A stretch of 20,691 nt of DNA, taken from NCBI GenBank assembly GCA_910585565.1, contig CAJUFC010000192.1, positions 1 to 20,691 on the forward strand, read 5' to 3'. Position numbers and translations under genes: made by a program. Positions 11,822 to 19,543 of this stretch are shown here, in pieces (position 1 is the first letter of the stretch; each line of letters begins with the position of its first letter). A model generated the notes under the pieces. That model saw nothing but the letters and a program-made list of their open reading frames with translations, did no database searches and was not told where the DNA came from. Source of the DNA: an uncultured Eggerthellaceae bacterium. Lineage in GTDB: Bacteria; Actinomycetota; Coriobacteriia; Coriobacteriales; Eggerthellaceae.

Positions 11822-13477
11822 ATGCTGACCCCCAAGCAAGAGGCATACTGCCTCGCCCGCACGCGCGGGCTGTCGCAGCGCCAGGCATACCGAGAGGCCT
11901 ATCCACACACCTCGTCATGGGGAAAGAACAGCGTGGATGTCGCCGCATCGAGGCTTGAGTCTGACGCTAAGGTTGCGCTAAGGCTCCGCGAGCTGAGGGA
12001 AGCGGCAGCGAGGGAGGCGAAAATCACCCGCGCTCAGGTCATCGACCGCCTTGCCGACCTCGCAGAGGACGCCTTCGAGCGCGCCCAGGACGCCACTCCC
12101 CTCACCTACGCTGCCGCTTCCGGCGCTGCAATCAGGAGCCACGAGGCACTTCTGAAGTGGCTTCCCGAGGACGAGCCCGAGGGCCGCCCTGCGTTCGTAG
12201 CCGACTTCGGCCTCCTGGTCGCACCCTCGTTCCTTGAGCCCCACCGGCTCATCGCCCGGGGCGAGATCACCGACGTATGGCTCGCAGGCGGGCGCGGCTC
12301 CATGAAGTCGTCCTTCGCCGCGCTGGAGCTTGTCAACTGGATAGAGCGAAACCCCGACCAGCACGGCCTGGTGCTCATGCGCTACAAGAACTCACTGCGG
12401 GACTCGGCCTACGCCCAGGTGGTGTGGGCCATCGACATGCTGGGCCTGTCCGACGAGTACGACCTCCCCGAATCCACCCTGAGGATACGCAAGAAGTCCA
12501 CAGGGCAGCTCATCCTGTTCAGGGGGTGCGACAACCCGAAGAAGATCAAGTCGATCAAGGTCCCATTCGGGCACATAGGCGTCGGTTGGTTCGAAGAGGC
12601 CGACATGTTTCGGGGGATGGCAGAAATCCGCATGATCAACCAGTCGCTCACTCGTGGCGGCTCCGAGTTCGTGCGTATCTACAGCTTCAATCCTCCGCGG
12701 TCGAAGATGTGCTGGGTCAACGAGCACTGCGCCGAGATGGAGTCCCGCGGGGAGAGGGTGTTTCGCTCGACGTACCTAGAGGCGCCGCGCGAGTGGCTGG
12801 GCGAGCAGTTCATCGCCGACGCCGAGCACCTGCGCGACACCGACCCCCAAGCCTACGAGCACGAGTACCTAGGCATCCCCGTCGGTCTGGGCGGCAACGT
12901 GTTCGACAATGTGGTGTTCCGCGAGGTGACCGGAGAGGAAATCTCGGCGTTCGACAACATACGCTGCGGGCAGGACTTCGGATGGTGGCCTGACCCGTGG
13001 GCGTTCACCATGGGAGAATGGCGCCAGGCGAGCCGCACGCTCATCAGCTTCGCCGAGGAGGGCGGCAACAAGCTCCAGCCCGACGAGCAGGCCCAGAAGA
13101 TCGCCGCAATGCTCACGTGGGCCGACGAGGCAGGCGACGAGCCCGAATACCACTACCTGACGGTGCGGTCCGACGACGCGAACCCAACGGCCATCGCAGC
13201 CCAGAAGGCAGCTGGCGTCAAGGCCGTCGCAGCCCAGAAAGGGAACATGCGCATGGCGTCGTATGAGTTCATGGCATCAATCGAATGGATCATCGACCCG
13301 TCCCGCTGCCCGCGACTGGCTAAGGAAGTGAGGCAGATGGAGTACGAGCAGAACGCCGATGGAGAATGGCTCAACTCGATCCCTGACGGCAACGACCACT
13401 GGGTCGACGCCGCCCGCTACTCGCTCATGGACATCGCCAGGAGGGGCAAGCGCGCCTATGCGACACCGGGCGAATAA
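11822..13477 (+). CDS. Fused terminase small and large subunits
   Basis: A 551-residue DNA-packaging motor. Residues 1 to about 120 look like a small subunit: LTPKQEAYCLARTRGLSQRQAYREAYP, an HTH-type start that recognises phage DNA, then helices. The large subunit starts near LLVAPSFLEPHRLI: Walker A GGRGSMKSS at 156-164, Walker B VGWFEEAD at 254-261, and nuclease motif GQDFG with D385 and a late DHWVDAARYSL. GGRGS-x-KS is typical of the PBSX/SPP1-like class. The large part is of normal length (about 430 residues), so this is a true fusion and not a truncation. ATG 11822 follows the previous stop without a gap. Portal lies downstream as expected. Confidence 0.88.
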   Translation: MLTPKQEAYCLARTRGLSQRQAYREAYPHTSSWGKNSVDVAASRLESDAKVALRLRELREAAAREAKITRAQVIDRLADLAEDAFERAQDATPLTYAAASGAAIRSHEALLKWLPEDEPEGRPAFVADFGLLVAPSFLEPHRLIARGEITDVWLAGGRGSMKSSFAALELVNWIERNPDQHGLVLMRYKNSLRDSAYAQVVWAIDMLGLSDEYDLPESTLRIRKKSTGQLILFRGCDNPKKIKSIKVPFGHIGVGWFEEADMFRGMAEIRMINQSLTRGGSEFVRIYSFNPPRSKMCWVNEHCAEMESRGERVFRSTYLEAPREWLGEQFIADAEHLRDTDPQAYEHEYLGIPVGLGGNVFDNVVFREVTGEEISAFDNIRCGQDFGWWPDPWAFTMGEWRQASRTLISFAEEGGNKLQPDEQAQKIAAMLTWADEAGDEPEYHYLTVRSDDANPTAIAAQKAAGVKAVAAQKGNMRMASYEFMASIEWIIDPSRCPRLAKEVRQMEYEQNADGEWLNSIPDGNDHWVDAARYSLMDIARRGKRAYATPGE

Positions 13478-13484
13478 TCGCCCG
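13467..13484 (+). repeat. Stop-codon hairpin between terminase and portal
   Basis: CGGGCGA (13467-13473), loop ATAA, and TCGCCCG (13478-13484) form a 7-bp perfect stem. The stop TAA of the terminase lies in the loop, and the ribosome site of the portal gene begins 6 bases after the hairpin. It may affect translation of portal or processing of the mRNA. Confidence 0.55.
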
Positions 13485-13502
13485 CACGGGAAAGGAGCAA
13501 AC

Positions 13503-14900
13503 GTGGCAGAGGAACGGTTCGACGTGCCAGAGGCGGTGCGCCGCTACATACGCAAGCACGGCTACGTCCTGAGCGAGGCCATGGCCCCGTTCATAGCCGA
13601 ATGGTGGGGATGGTACGCCGGGACCGACAAATGGTACACGGTCGCCTTCACGACCCCCGACGACGGCCAGCGCGAGCGCAAGCGCCTGTCGCTGCGCCCC
13701 CATAGGAGGGCATGCAGGGAATGGGCCTCACTCCTGCTCAACGAGGACACCGCCGTCAGCGTCGCAGACGAGAGGACGAACAAGTGGCTGTCGGACTACC
13801 TCGACTCGCACGGGTTCTGGCCGTCGGGGCAGCTGATGATCGAGAAGGCCTTCGCCCTCGGCACGGCGGCATGGTCTCTCGTGTTCGACATCGGCGAAAC
13901 CAACGACGAGTCGCGCGTGCTCATCCGCAGCTACGACGCCCGCATGGTGCTCCCGCTGTCATGGACGGCCGAAGGTGTCACCGAATGCGCGTTCGTCACG
14001 CGAGCCATGATCGACGGAAAGCCGGTCCACCAGCTCGCGATGCACATCCTAGACAATGGGGAATACGTGGTGAGAACGGCCCTGTTCAGCGGGAACCGAG
14101 AGATACCCCCCGAGGATCACGGCGTTCACGGAGAGTTCCGCACGGGCTGCCGGACGCCGACGTTCGCGCTGGTGAGGCCCGCCATCGAGAATACGGCGGT
14201 CGACCTGTCCCCCTACGGGATGAGCGTGTTCGCCGACGCAATGGACGCCGCAAGGTCGGTCGACCTCACCTATGACGCCCTCTTCCAAGAGATCGAGCTG
14301 ACAGAGGCAATCGTGTTCCTCTCGGACGACATGATCGACCTGCGCGACCGCAATGGCAAGGTGGTCCCAGTGCCCATGGGAGACGGGGACAGGAAGTTCC
14401 GCAAGCTCGAGGGCCAAGACGGCAAGAATCTCTACGAGGTGTACTCCCCGGCCATCCGCACGGAGCCGATCAGGGGCGCCCTTGATGTCGCCCTGTCCCA
14501 GTTCGGAGACCTCGTTGGATTCGGCCAGAACTACTTCGTTATCGACAAGGCTGGAGGGCTCAAGACCGCAACGGAGGTGTCGTCCGACAACTCGGCCCTC
14601 ATGCGCAACATAAGGAAGCACGAGAACGCCATCCGCGACGCAATCCAGACAATCGTGTCCTCACTCATCACCTGCTCCCGAATCCACTGCGACGCGGACG
14701 TTGCAGACTCGTTCGGGCCTGTGGAGGTCGCGTTCGACGACTCCATCATAATCGACACCCAGGCGGAAAAGAACATGATGCTCGCGGAGATCGCGGCCGG
14801 GGTGGTGCCCCCGTGGAAGTACATGGCCACCTTCTACGAAATGACGGAGGAGGAGGCCAAGGCCGAGATTGGATCGGCGACGATCGACGGCGGCTACTGA
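13503..14900 (+). CDS. Portal protein (SPP1 Gp6-like)
   Basis: A 465-residue portal protein that forms the ring at the head vertex through which DNA enters and leaves. The N-terminal part has the family pattern: a helix around MAPFIAEWWGWYAG, YTVAFTTPDDG, a charged region, then CREWASLLLNEDTAVSV, WLSDYLDSHGFWPSGQLMIEKAFALGTAAWSLVFD. Later come RPAIENTAVDLSPYGMSVFADAMDAARSVDLTYDALFQEIELTEAIVFL-type segments and an LKTATEVSSDNSALMRNIRKHENAI block near the end, all usual in Gp6-like portals. GTG 13503 is supported by AAAGGAG at 13491-13497; the frame is open upstream inside the terminase. Length is normal for the family. It overlaps the minor capsid gene by one base (TGATG). Confidence 0.88.
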   Translation: MAEERFDVPEAVRRYIRKHGYVLSEAMAPFIAEWWGWYAGTDKWYTVAFTTPDDGQRERKRLSLRPHRRACREWASLLLNEDTAVSVADERTNKWLSDYLDSHGFWPSGQLMIEKAFALGTAAWSLVFDIGETNDESRVLIRSYDARMVLPLSWTAEGVTECAFVTRAMIDGKPVHQLAMHILDNGEYVVRTALFSGNREIPPEDHGVHGEFRTGCRTPTFALVRPAIENTAVDLSPYGMSVFADAMDAARSVDLTYDALFQEIELTEAIVFLSDDMIDLRDRNGKVVPVPMGDGDRKFRKLEGQDGKNLYEVYSPAIRTEPIRGALDVALSQFGDLVGFGQNYFVIDKAGGLKTATEVSSDNSALMRNIRKHENAIRDAIQTIVSSLITCSRIHCDADVADSFGPVEVAFDDSIIIDTQAEKNMMLAEIAAGVVPPWKYMATFYEMTEEEAKAEIGSATIDGGY

Positions 14901-16693
14901 TGCTGACCCCCGAGCAGATGGAGGATGCCGGCGAGCTGGTCGCCGAGACCTACCGCCAGATAGAGGCGGAGCTGCTGGACTACCTCGTCGGCAAGATGAT
15001 AGAGGGCGACGTGTCCGGACAGCGCGCCCAGACGGCCATCAGACTGCTGTCGCAGTCGATGCCCCTGGAGCTGAAGCGCATCATCGACGCCCATGCGAGC
15101 GAGCTGGACGCCGCCGTTCGCCAAGAGGTCGAGGGGTCGCTCGCCGCATCTGACGCCTTCGACCTGTCCCGCATAGCGCAGGCCGCCAGCGTCACGCTGT
15201 CAAAGGCGGCCCTGACCGCCCAGACCCTCGCGGTTGCGCTCTCGGCGAAGGAGATGCTGGCCCGGGACAACCTGGCGCTATCAGAGGCCGCGCGGGCGAA
15301 GTTCCTGCAGTGGTCGACCTGGTGCGCGACCCAGGTGGGCACGGGGGCCATGACGGCAGACAAGGCCATGCGCAAGGCGGTGCGCGAACTGGCCAAGGGC
15401 GGCATATCCATCCCCTTCGTGACCTACAAGGACGAGACGGGCAAGGTGACCGTGACCAACCACGCGGACGTGGCCGTGCAGCGGCACATCCGCTCCCTCA
15501 TCGCTCAAGGCGCATCGCAGCTGACCATGGACCGGATGCGCCAAGCCGGCGTCGGCTTCGTGGAGGTGTCGAGCCACATAGGGTCGCGCCCGTCGCATGC
15601 CGAGTGGCACGGGCGCTGCTACCACATAGGAGGAGCCGTCGAGGTCGACGGCGTGAGATACGAGGACTTCGAGTGGGGCACGGGCTACCGAGGCGCCTGC
15701 GGCCCCTACACGGCGCTCGGCGATCAGCTCTTGGGCGTGAACTGCCGCCACTCGTTCGCGCCCTGGGCGCCGGGGATGCCGCATGCCTACTCGCCCGACC
15801 CCAAGCACCCGAGCGGACTCGTCAACGACGAGGTGTACGCGCTCACCCAGAGGCAGCGCGCACGCGAACGCGCGATACGCGCGACGAAGCGCGAGATCGC
15901 AGCCACGCAGCGGATATACGACGCAAGCCCCACGCCCGAAAGCCAGGCCGAGGTGGCGAAGCTCAAACTGAAGCTGCGGCGCCAGCAGGAGGGCATGCGC
16001 GAGTTCATCAAGGAGTCGAACGCCAAGTGCAAGCCAGGGACCGAGGTCCTGAAGCGCCAGCCGCGCCGAGAATGGGCAGGAGACAGGCCAAAGGGGCACG
16101 ACAAGATAGCATCATCCATGAGGCACAACGAACCACTAGTAAAGATATCCAAAGACAAGAACGCCCTGTCCGTGTCACCGAAAGTAAACACGAAAGCATA
16201 TCACGACGCCTTCGAGGGCATGCCCGTCCCGAAAGCGGTGGCGCAATCGGCATATGAGCAGGCAGGGCGCATATTGCAGAAGACGAACGGGACGCAGCAC
16301 GAGCACCTTGCCGCAATCAACGCGCGCACGGGCGAGCTGTTGGCCGACAACCTGGACATGCCGGCTCATGACGGGAAAACGGGCTTCACGAAAACGCAGC
16401 ATGACCACGTGACGGCATGTCAAGACGGCGCAGTTCTCGTACACAATCACCCAGGAAGCAAGCCCCCGTCATTCCGGGACATCATGACTGCGGCAATGGA
16501 GCCGAACGTGAAGGGCTCCGTGGTCGCAGGACATGACGGAACCGTGTGGTTTTTCGCTGCCGATGACCCGGAAATTGCGAACGAGCTGACCAGGCTGTAC
16601 AATTTGTACAAGGACGCTTTCGGCGATTATGCCGAAGTGCGAGCCGTCAAGACCTTGGTGGACAGCGGCATGATCGAATGGATGAAGGCATGA
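14900..16693 (+). CDS. Minor capsid protein with C-terminal JAB/MPN-like domain
   Basis: A 597-residue protein. Residues 1-390 match phage minor capsid protein 2 (Phage_min_cap2), a head protein beside the portal: HIGSRPSHAEWHGRCYHIGG, WGTGYRGACGPYTALGDQLLGVNCRHSFAPW, and the closing helices RQRARERAIRATKREIAA to REFIKESNAKC. The family normally ends here. About 195 extra residues follow, containing E468 (TQHEHLAAINARTGE) and HNHPGSKPPSFRD (515-527), which resembles the H-x-H...S-x2-D metal site of JAB/MPN peptidases, although the spacing between second His and Ser is 6 residues instead of 7. GHDGTVWFF follows. The extra part has lower G+C (hand count 26 of 60 at 16141-16200). A toxin or peptidase delivered with the head is possible; this is inference. 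Confidence 0.75.
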   Translation: MLTPEQMEDAGELVAETYRQIEAELLDYLVGKMIEGDVSGQRAQTAIRLLSQSMPLELKRIIDAHASELDAAVRQEVEGSLAASDAFDLSRIAQAASVTLSKAALTAQTLAVALSAKEMLARDNLALSEAARAKFLQWSTWCATQVGTGAMTADKAMRKAVRELAKGGISIPFVTYKDETGKVTVTNHADVAVQRHIRSLIAQGASQLTMDRMRQAGVGFVEVSSHIGSRPSHAEWHGRCYHIGGAVEVDGVRYEDFEWGTGYRGACGPYTALGDQLLGVNCRHSFAPWAPGMPHAYSPDPKHPSGLVNDEVYALTQRQRARERAIRATKREIAATQRIYDASPTPESQAEVAKLKLKLRRQQEGMREFIKESNAKCKPGTEVLKRQPRREWAGDRPKGHDKIASSMRHNEPLVKISKDKNALSVSPKVNTKAYHDAFEGMPVPKAVAQSAYEQAGRILQKTNGTQHEHLAAINARTGELLADNLDMPAHDGKTGFTKTQHDHVTACQDGAVLVHNHPGSKPPSFRDIMTAAMEPNVKGSVVAGHDGTVWFFAADDPEIANELTRLYNLYKDAFGDYAEVRAVKTLVDSGMIEWMKA

Positions 16694-16851
16694 TGGATTC
16701 GCTGGAATATCTCGTGATGGACGACACGGCAAACCGTCACGATTTCGACGACCTTGCAGCTTTCGAAGCCTCGCTCGACCCGAAGGCCACAAAGGAGCTA
16801 GAACAGCGAGCGGCAGTGATTCTCGGCATCGACGGATTCGCAGCCGCTTAG
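16690..16851 (+). CDS. Small acidic protein, possible immunity partner
   Basis: A 53-residue ORF (start ATG at 16690 or 16693) that overlaps the stop of the minor capsid gene by ATGA. It is strongly acidic in its first half (MDSLEYLVMDDTANRHDFDDLAAFEASLD) and ends in a short hydrophobic helix (AAVILGIDGFAAA). It is followed directly by an intrinsic terminator. I recognise no family. Small acidic genes directly downstream of toxin-tipped proteins are often immunity proteins, so this is a candidate partner of the JAB-like domain. It shares the lower-GC composition of that domain. Confidence 0.55.
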   Translation: MMDSLEYLVMDDTANRHDFDDLAAFEASLDPKATKELEQRAAVILGIDGFAAA

Positions 16852-16876
16852 CCAGAACCCACCATCGCGTGCCCGC

Positions 16877-16903
16877 AAGCCCCGCCATCGCGCGGGGCTT
16901 TTT
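16877..16903 (+). terminator. Intrinsic terminator after the minor capsid cassette
   Basis: AAGCCCCGC (16877-16885), loop of 6 bases, GCGGGGCTT (16892-16900) and a run of five T to 16903. This is a classical Rho-independent terminator on the + strand and would limit read-through from the terminase/portal genes into the scaffold and capsid genes. Confidence 0.85.
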
Positions 16904-17010
16904 CATGCCCTCATGCCCCTGGCGACACCTCGCCGATACTGCTCCTTGCTTGGGACAGCGCAAAAAACCCACCCATGAGCGGAGAGAACCGCGCAAACAA
17001 ACCTGGGATG

Positions 17011-17017
17011 AAAGGAG
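17011..17017 (+). promoter_or_regulatory. Ribosome binding site deciding the scaffold start
   Basis: AAAGGAG lies 8 bases before ATG 17026. It favours this start over the in-frame ATG at 16975, which has no comparable site. Confidence 0.75.
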
Positions 17018-17025
17018 CAGGCATC

Positions 17026-17523
17026 ATGGGAGCAGAGGAAACGGGCATCGACACGCAGGAACCTGCGGAGAACGCAAGCGACGAGGCCACGGCCGCAGAG
17101 GGCGCAGCCGAGACGCAGGAGCCGGCAGACGAGGTGACCGACAGCCACGGCCAGCCGGGCATCAACAAGGAGCGCCACGATCGCGAAATCGCGGAAAAGG
17201 ACGCGAAAATCGCCGAGCTGGAGGCGAAGCTGGAAGAGTCAGCGAAGACCGCGCAAGGCCGCGCAGACCTAAAGGCTGAGATCGACGCGCTCAAGAAGGA
17301 GCAGGCAGAGGAGCGCACGACCCACAAGCTGGAGCTCGCCGGATGCCTGGACACCAAGGCCGCCAAGGCGCGCCTGGACGACTTCGACGGCGACGTGGCA
17401 AAGCTCAAGTCCGAATGCCCCTACCTGTTCGAGGAGAAGCGGAAGCCCGGAACGACCGAGCTTCCGCCCACGGGAACCGCCAAAGGCCCCGCAAAGACCA
17501 TCCGAGAGGCCCTGAGGGGCTAG
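17026..17523 (+). CDS. Capsid scaffolding protein
   Basis: A 165-residue acidic protein with a long central coiled coil (NKERHDREIAEKDAKIAELEAKLEE, then LKAEIDALKKEQAEERT) and a C-terminal block ARLDDFDGDVAKLKSECPYLFEE followed by a Pro/Lys tail. This is the standard look of phage scaffolding proteins, which guide assembly of the procapsid and then leave. It lies directly before the major capsid gene as expected. The N-terminal 40 residues are Glu/Ala/Thr-rich and probably disordered. The start at 17026 is set by its ribosome site. Confidence 0.8.
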   Translation: MGAEETGIDTQEPAENASDEATAAEGAAETQEPADEVTDSHGQPGINKERHDREIAEKDAKIAELEAKLEESAKTAQGRADLKAEIDALKKEQAEERTTHKLELAGCLDTKAAKARLDDFDGDVAKLKSECPYLFEEKRKPGTTELPPTGTAKGPAKTIREALRG

Positions 17524-17536
17524 AAAGGAACAGCCA

Positions 17537-18448
17537 ATGATCACTCTCGACGAACTGGCGACCAACTCTGACAACAAGCTCGTGCAGGGCTTCATAAACG
17601 AGATTATCACTGACAGCTACCTGCTCTCGACCATGACGTTCGACGACTGCCTCACGAGCACGGGAACCTCTGACCTGTCGTACTCCTACAAGCGCGTGAA
17701 GACCCCGATGGAGGCCAAGTTCCGCGCCCTCAACTCCGAGCCGGCGAAGACCAAGCCCGATATCGAGCGCATCACCACCAGCGTGGCGATCCTCTCCGAT
17801 TCCTGGGACATGGACCGCGTGGCCAAGAACGCCGCCGAAGACCTGTATGCGCTCTACCTCGAGGAATCAAAGAACGCCATCATCCGCGGCTTCAACAAGA
17901 CCGTCATCAACGGCGACACCGCCACCGAGGCAGACGGGTTCGACGGCCTCGACAAGGCCGTGAAGGGAACGTCCACCGACATGACCTCCAAGGTCGATCT
18001 GTCCGCCATCACCAAGGAGTCCGCGCTCGCCTTCTCCGAAGAGATGGACACGTTCCTGTCCCTGCTCATGCGCACTCCCGACGTGCTCATGGTATCCCCG
18101 CGCATGAAGGTCAAGGTCAACGCCGTCTGCCGCATCCTGGGCCTGAGCAACGTCACCATGGACAGCGCCGGTCATCGCGTGGCCGCATGGGACGGCATCC
18201 GCATCGAGGAGATGCGCGACGGCGCCCTGGCGACCAACGACATCTACGCAGCCTGCCTGGGGATGGACGGCTTCCACGGCATCACCCTCAAGGGCGAAAA
18301 CGCCGTGACCGTCGCCCTGCCCGACTGGACCTCCCCCGGCGCAGTGAAGAGCGGCGACGCCGAGTTCGTCTGCGGATGCGCCCTGAAAGCCACGAGGGCC
18401 GCTGGCGTCTTGCGCGCCAAGGCCGGCGCCGCGCAGGCAAAGGCCTAG
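17537..18448 (+). CDS. Major capsid protein (HK97 fold)
   Basis: A 303-residue coat protein. Features usual for Gram-positive phage capsid proteins are the start ITLDELATNSDNKLVQGFINEIITDSYLLSTMTFDD, RALNSEPAKTKPDIERITTSVAILSDSWDMDR, an E-loop/helix region NAIIRGFNKTVINGD, and the P-domain helix DVLMVSPRMKVKVNAVCRILG with GHRVAAWDGIRIEEM. A ribosome site AAAGGA precedes the ATG. It follows scaffold, as is typical. The end carries a 10-base palindrome GGCCTAGGCC (18442-18451) across the stop codon. Confidence 0.85.
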   Translation: MITLDELATNSDNKLVQGFINEIITDSYLLSTMTFDDCLTSTGTSDLSYSYKRVKTPMEAKFRALNSEPAKTKPDIERITTSVAILSDSWDMDRVAKNAAEDLYALYLEESKNAIIRGFNKTVINGDTATEADGFDGLDKAVKGTSTDMTSKVDLSAITKESALAFSEEMDTFLSLLMRTPDVLMVSPRMKVKVNAVCRILGLSNVTMDSAGHRVAAWDGIRIEEMRDGALATNDIYAACLGMDGFHGITLKGENAVTVALPDWTSPGAVKSGDAEFVCGCALKATRAAGVLRAKAGAAQAKA

Positions 18449-18451
18449 GCC

Positions 18452-18820
18452 ATGCCGCCCAGCGTCGAATACGGCTGGTACACGGACGAGTACGGCGGGA
18501 GCGCCATCAGCCGCGAGGAGTGGCCGGCGCGCTCCCGCGAGGCGCACGGCTACCTGTGCCGCCTCTGCTCCACGGGAAGGGTCACGCCCTACGGAGCAGA
18601 CTCGTGGCCCATGGCCGTGTGCGCCGTGGCTGACCGCATGGCCGAGCTGGACGCGGCGGCAGAAGCCGCAGCCGTGTCATCGGTGTCGGTCGGGTCGGTG
18701 AGCACTTCGTATGACGCCACGCAGGGAGGGTCGCTCGACCTCTCCCCTCCCGGCCGAGAGCGCGCCCTGGCCGATGCCGCAAAGACCTACCTCCACTTCT
18801 ACGCAGGGCTGAAGGGATGA
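18452..18820 (+). CDS. Head-tail connector/adaptor candidate
   Basis: A 122-residue protein following the capsid gene. It begins with VEYGWYTDEYGGSAISREEWPARSREAHGYLCRL, a pattern seen in small proteins in this position in Gram-positive siphoviruses, where SPP1 gp15-like adaptors dock to the portal. The middle holds a helix AVADRMAELDAAAEAAAV and the C-terminus is helical (LADAAKTYLHFYAGLKG). No strong ribosome site is visible; translation may be coupled to the capsid gene. It overlaps the next gene by ATGA. Confidence 0.6.
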   Translation: MPPSVEYGWYTDEYGGSAISREEWPARSREAHGYLCRLCSTGRVTPYGADSWPMAVCAVADRMAELDAAAEAAAVSSVSVGSVSTSYDATQGGSLDLSPPGRERALADAAKTYLHFYAGLKG

Positions 18821-19167
18821 TGGCCCCCGACTACAGGCTGTGCGACCAGACAGTGACCGTCTACCGCCGCATCGCCGCCAACACGATCGTGAGGACCGTG
18901 CATCCCCGCGCCTTCCTCGACTTCAAGAAGGTGCGGGGCGTGGACAAGACGGGCAGCCACGACGCAATGTCGTTCCTGCTCGTCATCCCCGAGGACGCCG
19001 ACGTGGCCGCAGGCGACAAGGTTCTGGAAGGCGAGGGGCCGGAGGTCGCCACCGACGCCGAGTGGCGCCAGTTCGTCCCGGCGGCGGTGGCAGGGCTGTG
19101 CGTGGTGCGCTGGGTCGACCCCAAGCGCATCGGCGGCAGGGCGTGCCACGTCGAGGCGGGCGGCTAG
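18817..19167 (+). CDS. Minor capsid protein 1 / head closure protein
   Basis: A 116-residue protein resembling Minor_capsid_1 family proteins (DQTVTVYRR near the start, FDFKKVRG-like strand LDFKKVRGVDKTGSHDAMSFLLVIPEDADVAAGDKVLEGEG). It has a beta-rich core, which fits a stopper that closes the head after packaging. The order minor capsid 1, 2, 3 then major tail protein is the usual one in these phages. The start is either ATG 18817, overlapping the upstream stop, or the next codon ATG 18820. Confidence 0.7.
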   Translation: MMAPDYRLCDQTVTVYRRIAANTIVRTVHPRAFLDFKKVRGVDKTGSHDAMSFLLVIPEDADVAAGDKVLEGEGPEVATDAEWRQFVPAAVAGLCVVRWVDPKRIGGRACHVEAGG

Positions 19168-19168
19168 G

Positions 19169-19543
19169 ATGCGCGTCAGGGTCGACGCGAGCGGACTGAG
19201 GCCCCCCGACGAGGTCATGCGCGAGCTCGGCGTGGACGCCCGGGGCAAGGTGCAGCAGTTCGTGACGGATCGCGTCCGCTTCCGCATGCAGCGGTACATG
19301 CCCTGGGACACCGGCTTCACGGTCACGAGCCTCACGCAGGTGACCTCGCCCACGACGATCACGGTGAACGCGCCCTACGCCCAGTACCTCTACAACGGGG
19401 TATCCAGGAGCGGCAACGCGCTCGACTACACCAAGACCACCAACCCCATGGCTGGCCCCTTCTGGGACCGCACCCTCGTGCAGAACGAGGGCGACGCGAT
19501 AGCGGAAGAGGCCGCCAGCTACTCAAGGAGCATCAATGGCTGA
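19169..19543 (+). CDS. Minor capsid protein 2 / tail completion candidate
   Basis: A 124-residue protein of the Minor_capsid_2-like type: MPWDTGFTVTSLTQVTSPTTITVNAPYAQYLYNGVSRSG, followed by TTNPMAGPFWDRTLVQNEGDAIAEEAASY. The segment WDTG...YAQYLYNG and the C-terminal helix are the recognisable features. It links the capsid to the tail or completes the tail. It follows the previous gene by one base and overlaps the next by 8 bases. Confidence 0.7.
   Translation: MRVRVDASGLRPPDEVMRELGVDARGKVQQFVTDRVRFRMQRYMPWDTGFTVTSLTQVTSPTTITVNAPYAQYLYNGVSRSGNALDYTKTTNPMAGPFWDRTLVQNEGDAIAEEAASYSRSING

Larger units (their letters stand above)
16852..17025 (+). other. Gap between minor capsid and scaffold genes
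   Basis: About 174 bases. It holds an intrinsic terminator (16877-16903), a copy of CCTGGCGACACCT at 16918-16930 that also occurs in the gap before the terminase, a short A-run near 16960, and the ribosome site of the scaffold gene. An open frame from 16975 runs into the scaffold gene but lacks a good start site. A promoter for the capsid genes is expected here, yet I could not assign -10/-35 boxes. Confidence 0.6.

Noticed and set aside
12997..13266. Plus-strand open frame inside the terminase
   Set aside because: It is an out-of-frame shadow rich in Arg/Gly/His without start signal.
14049..14621. Minus-strand open frame opposite the portal
   Set aside because: Shadow of the portal gene with no recognisable motif.
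18442..18451. Palindrome GGCCTAGGCC at the major capsid stop
   Set aside because: Only 10 bases, expected by chance in G+C-rich DNA; no second copy or related structure noticed.
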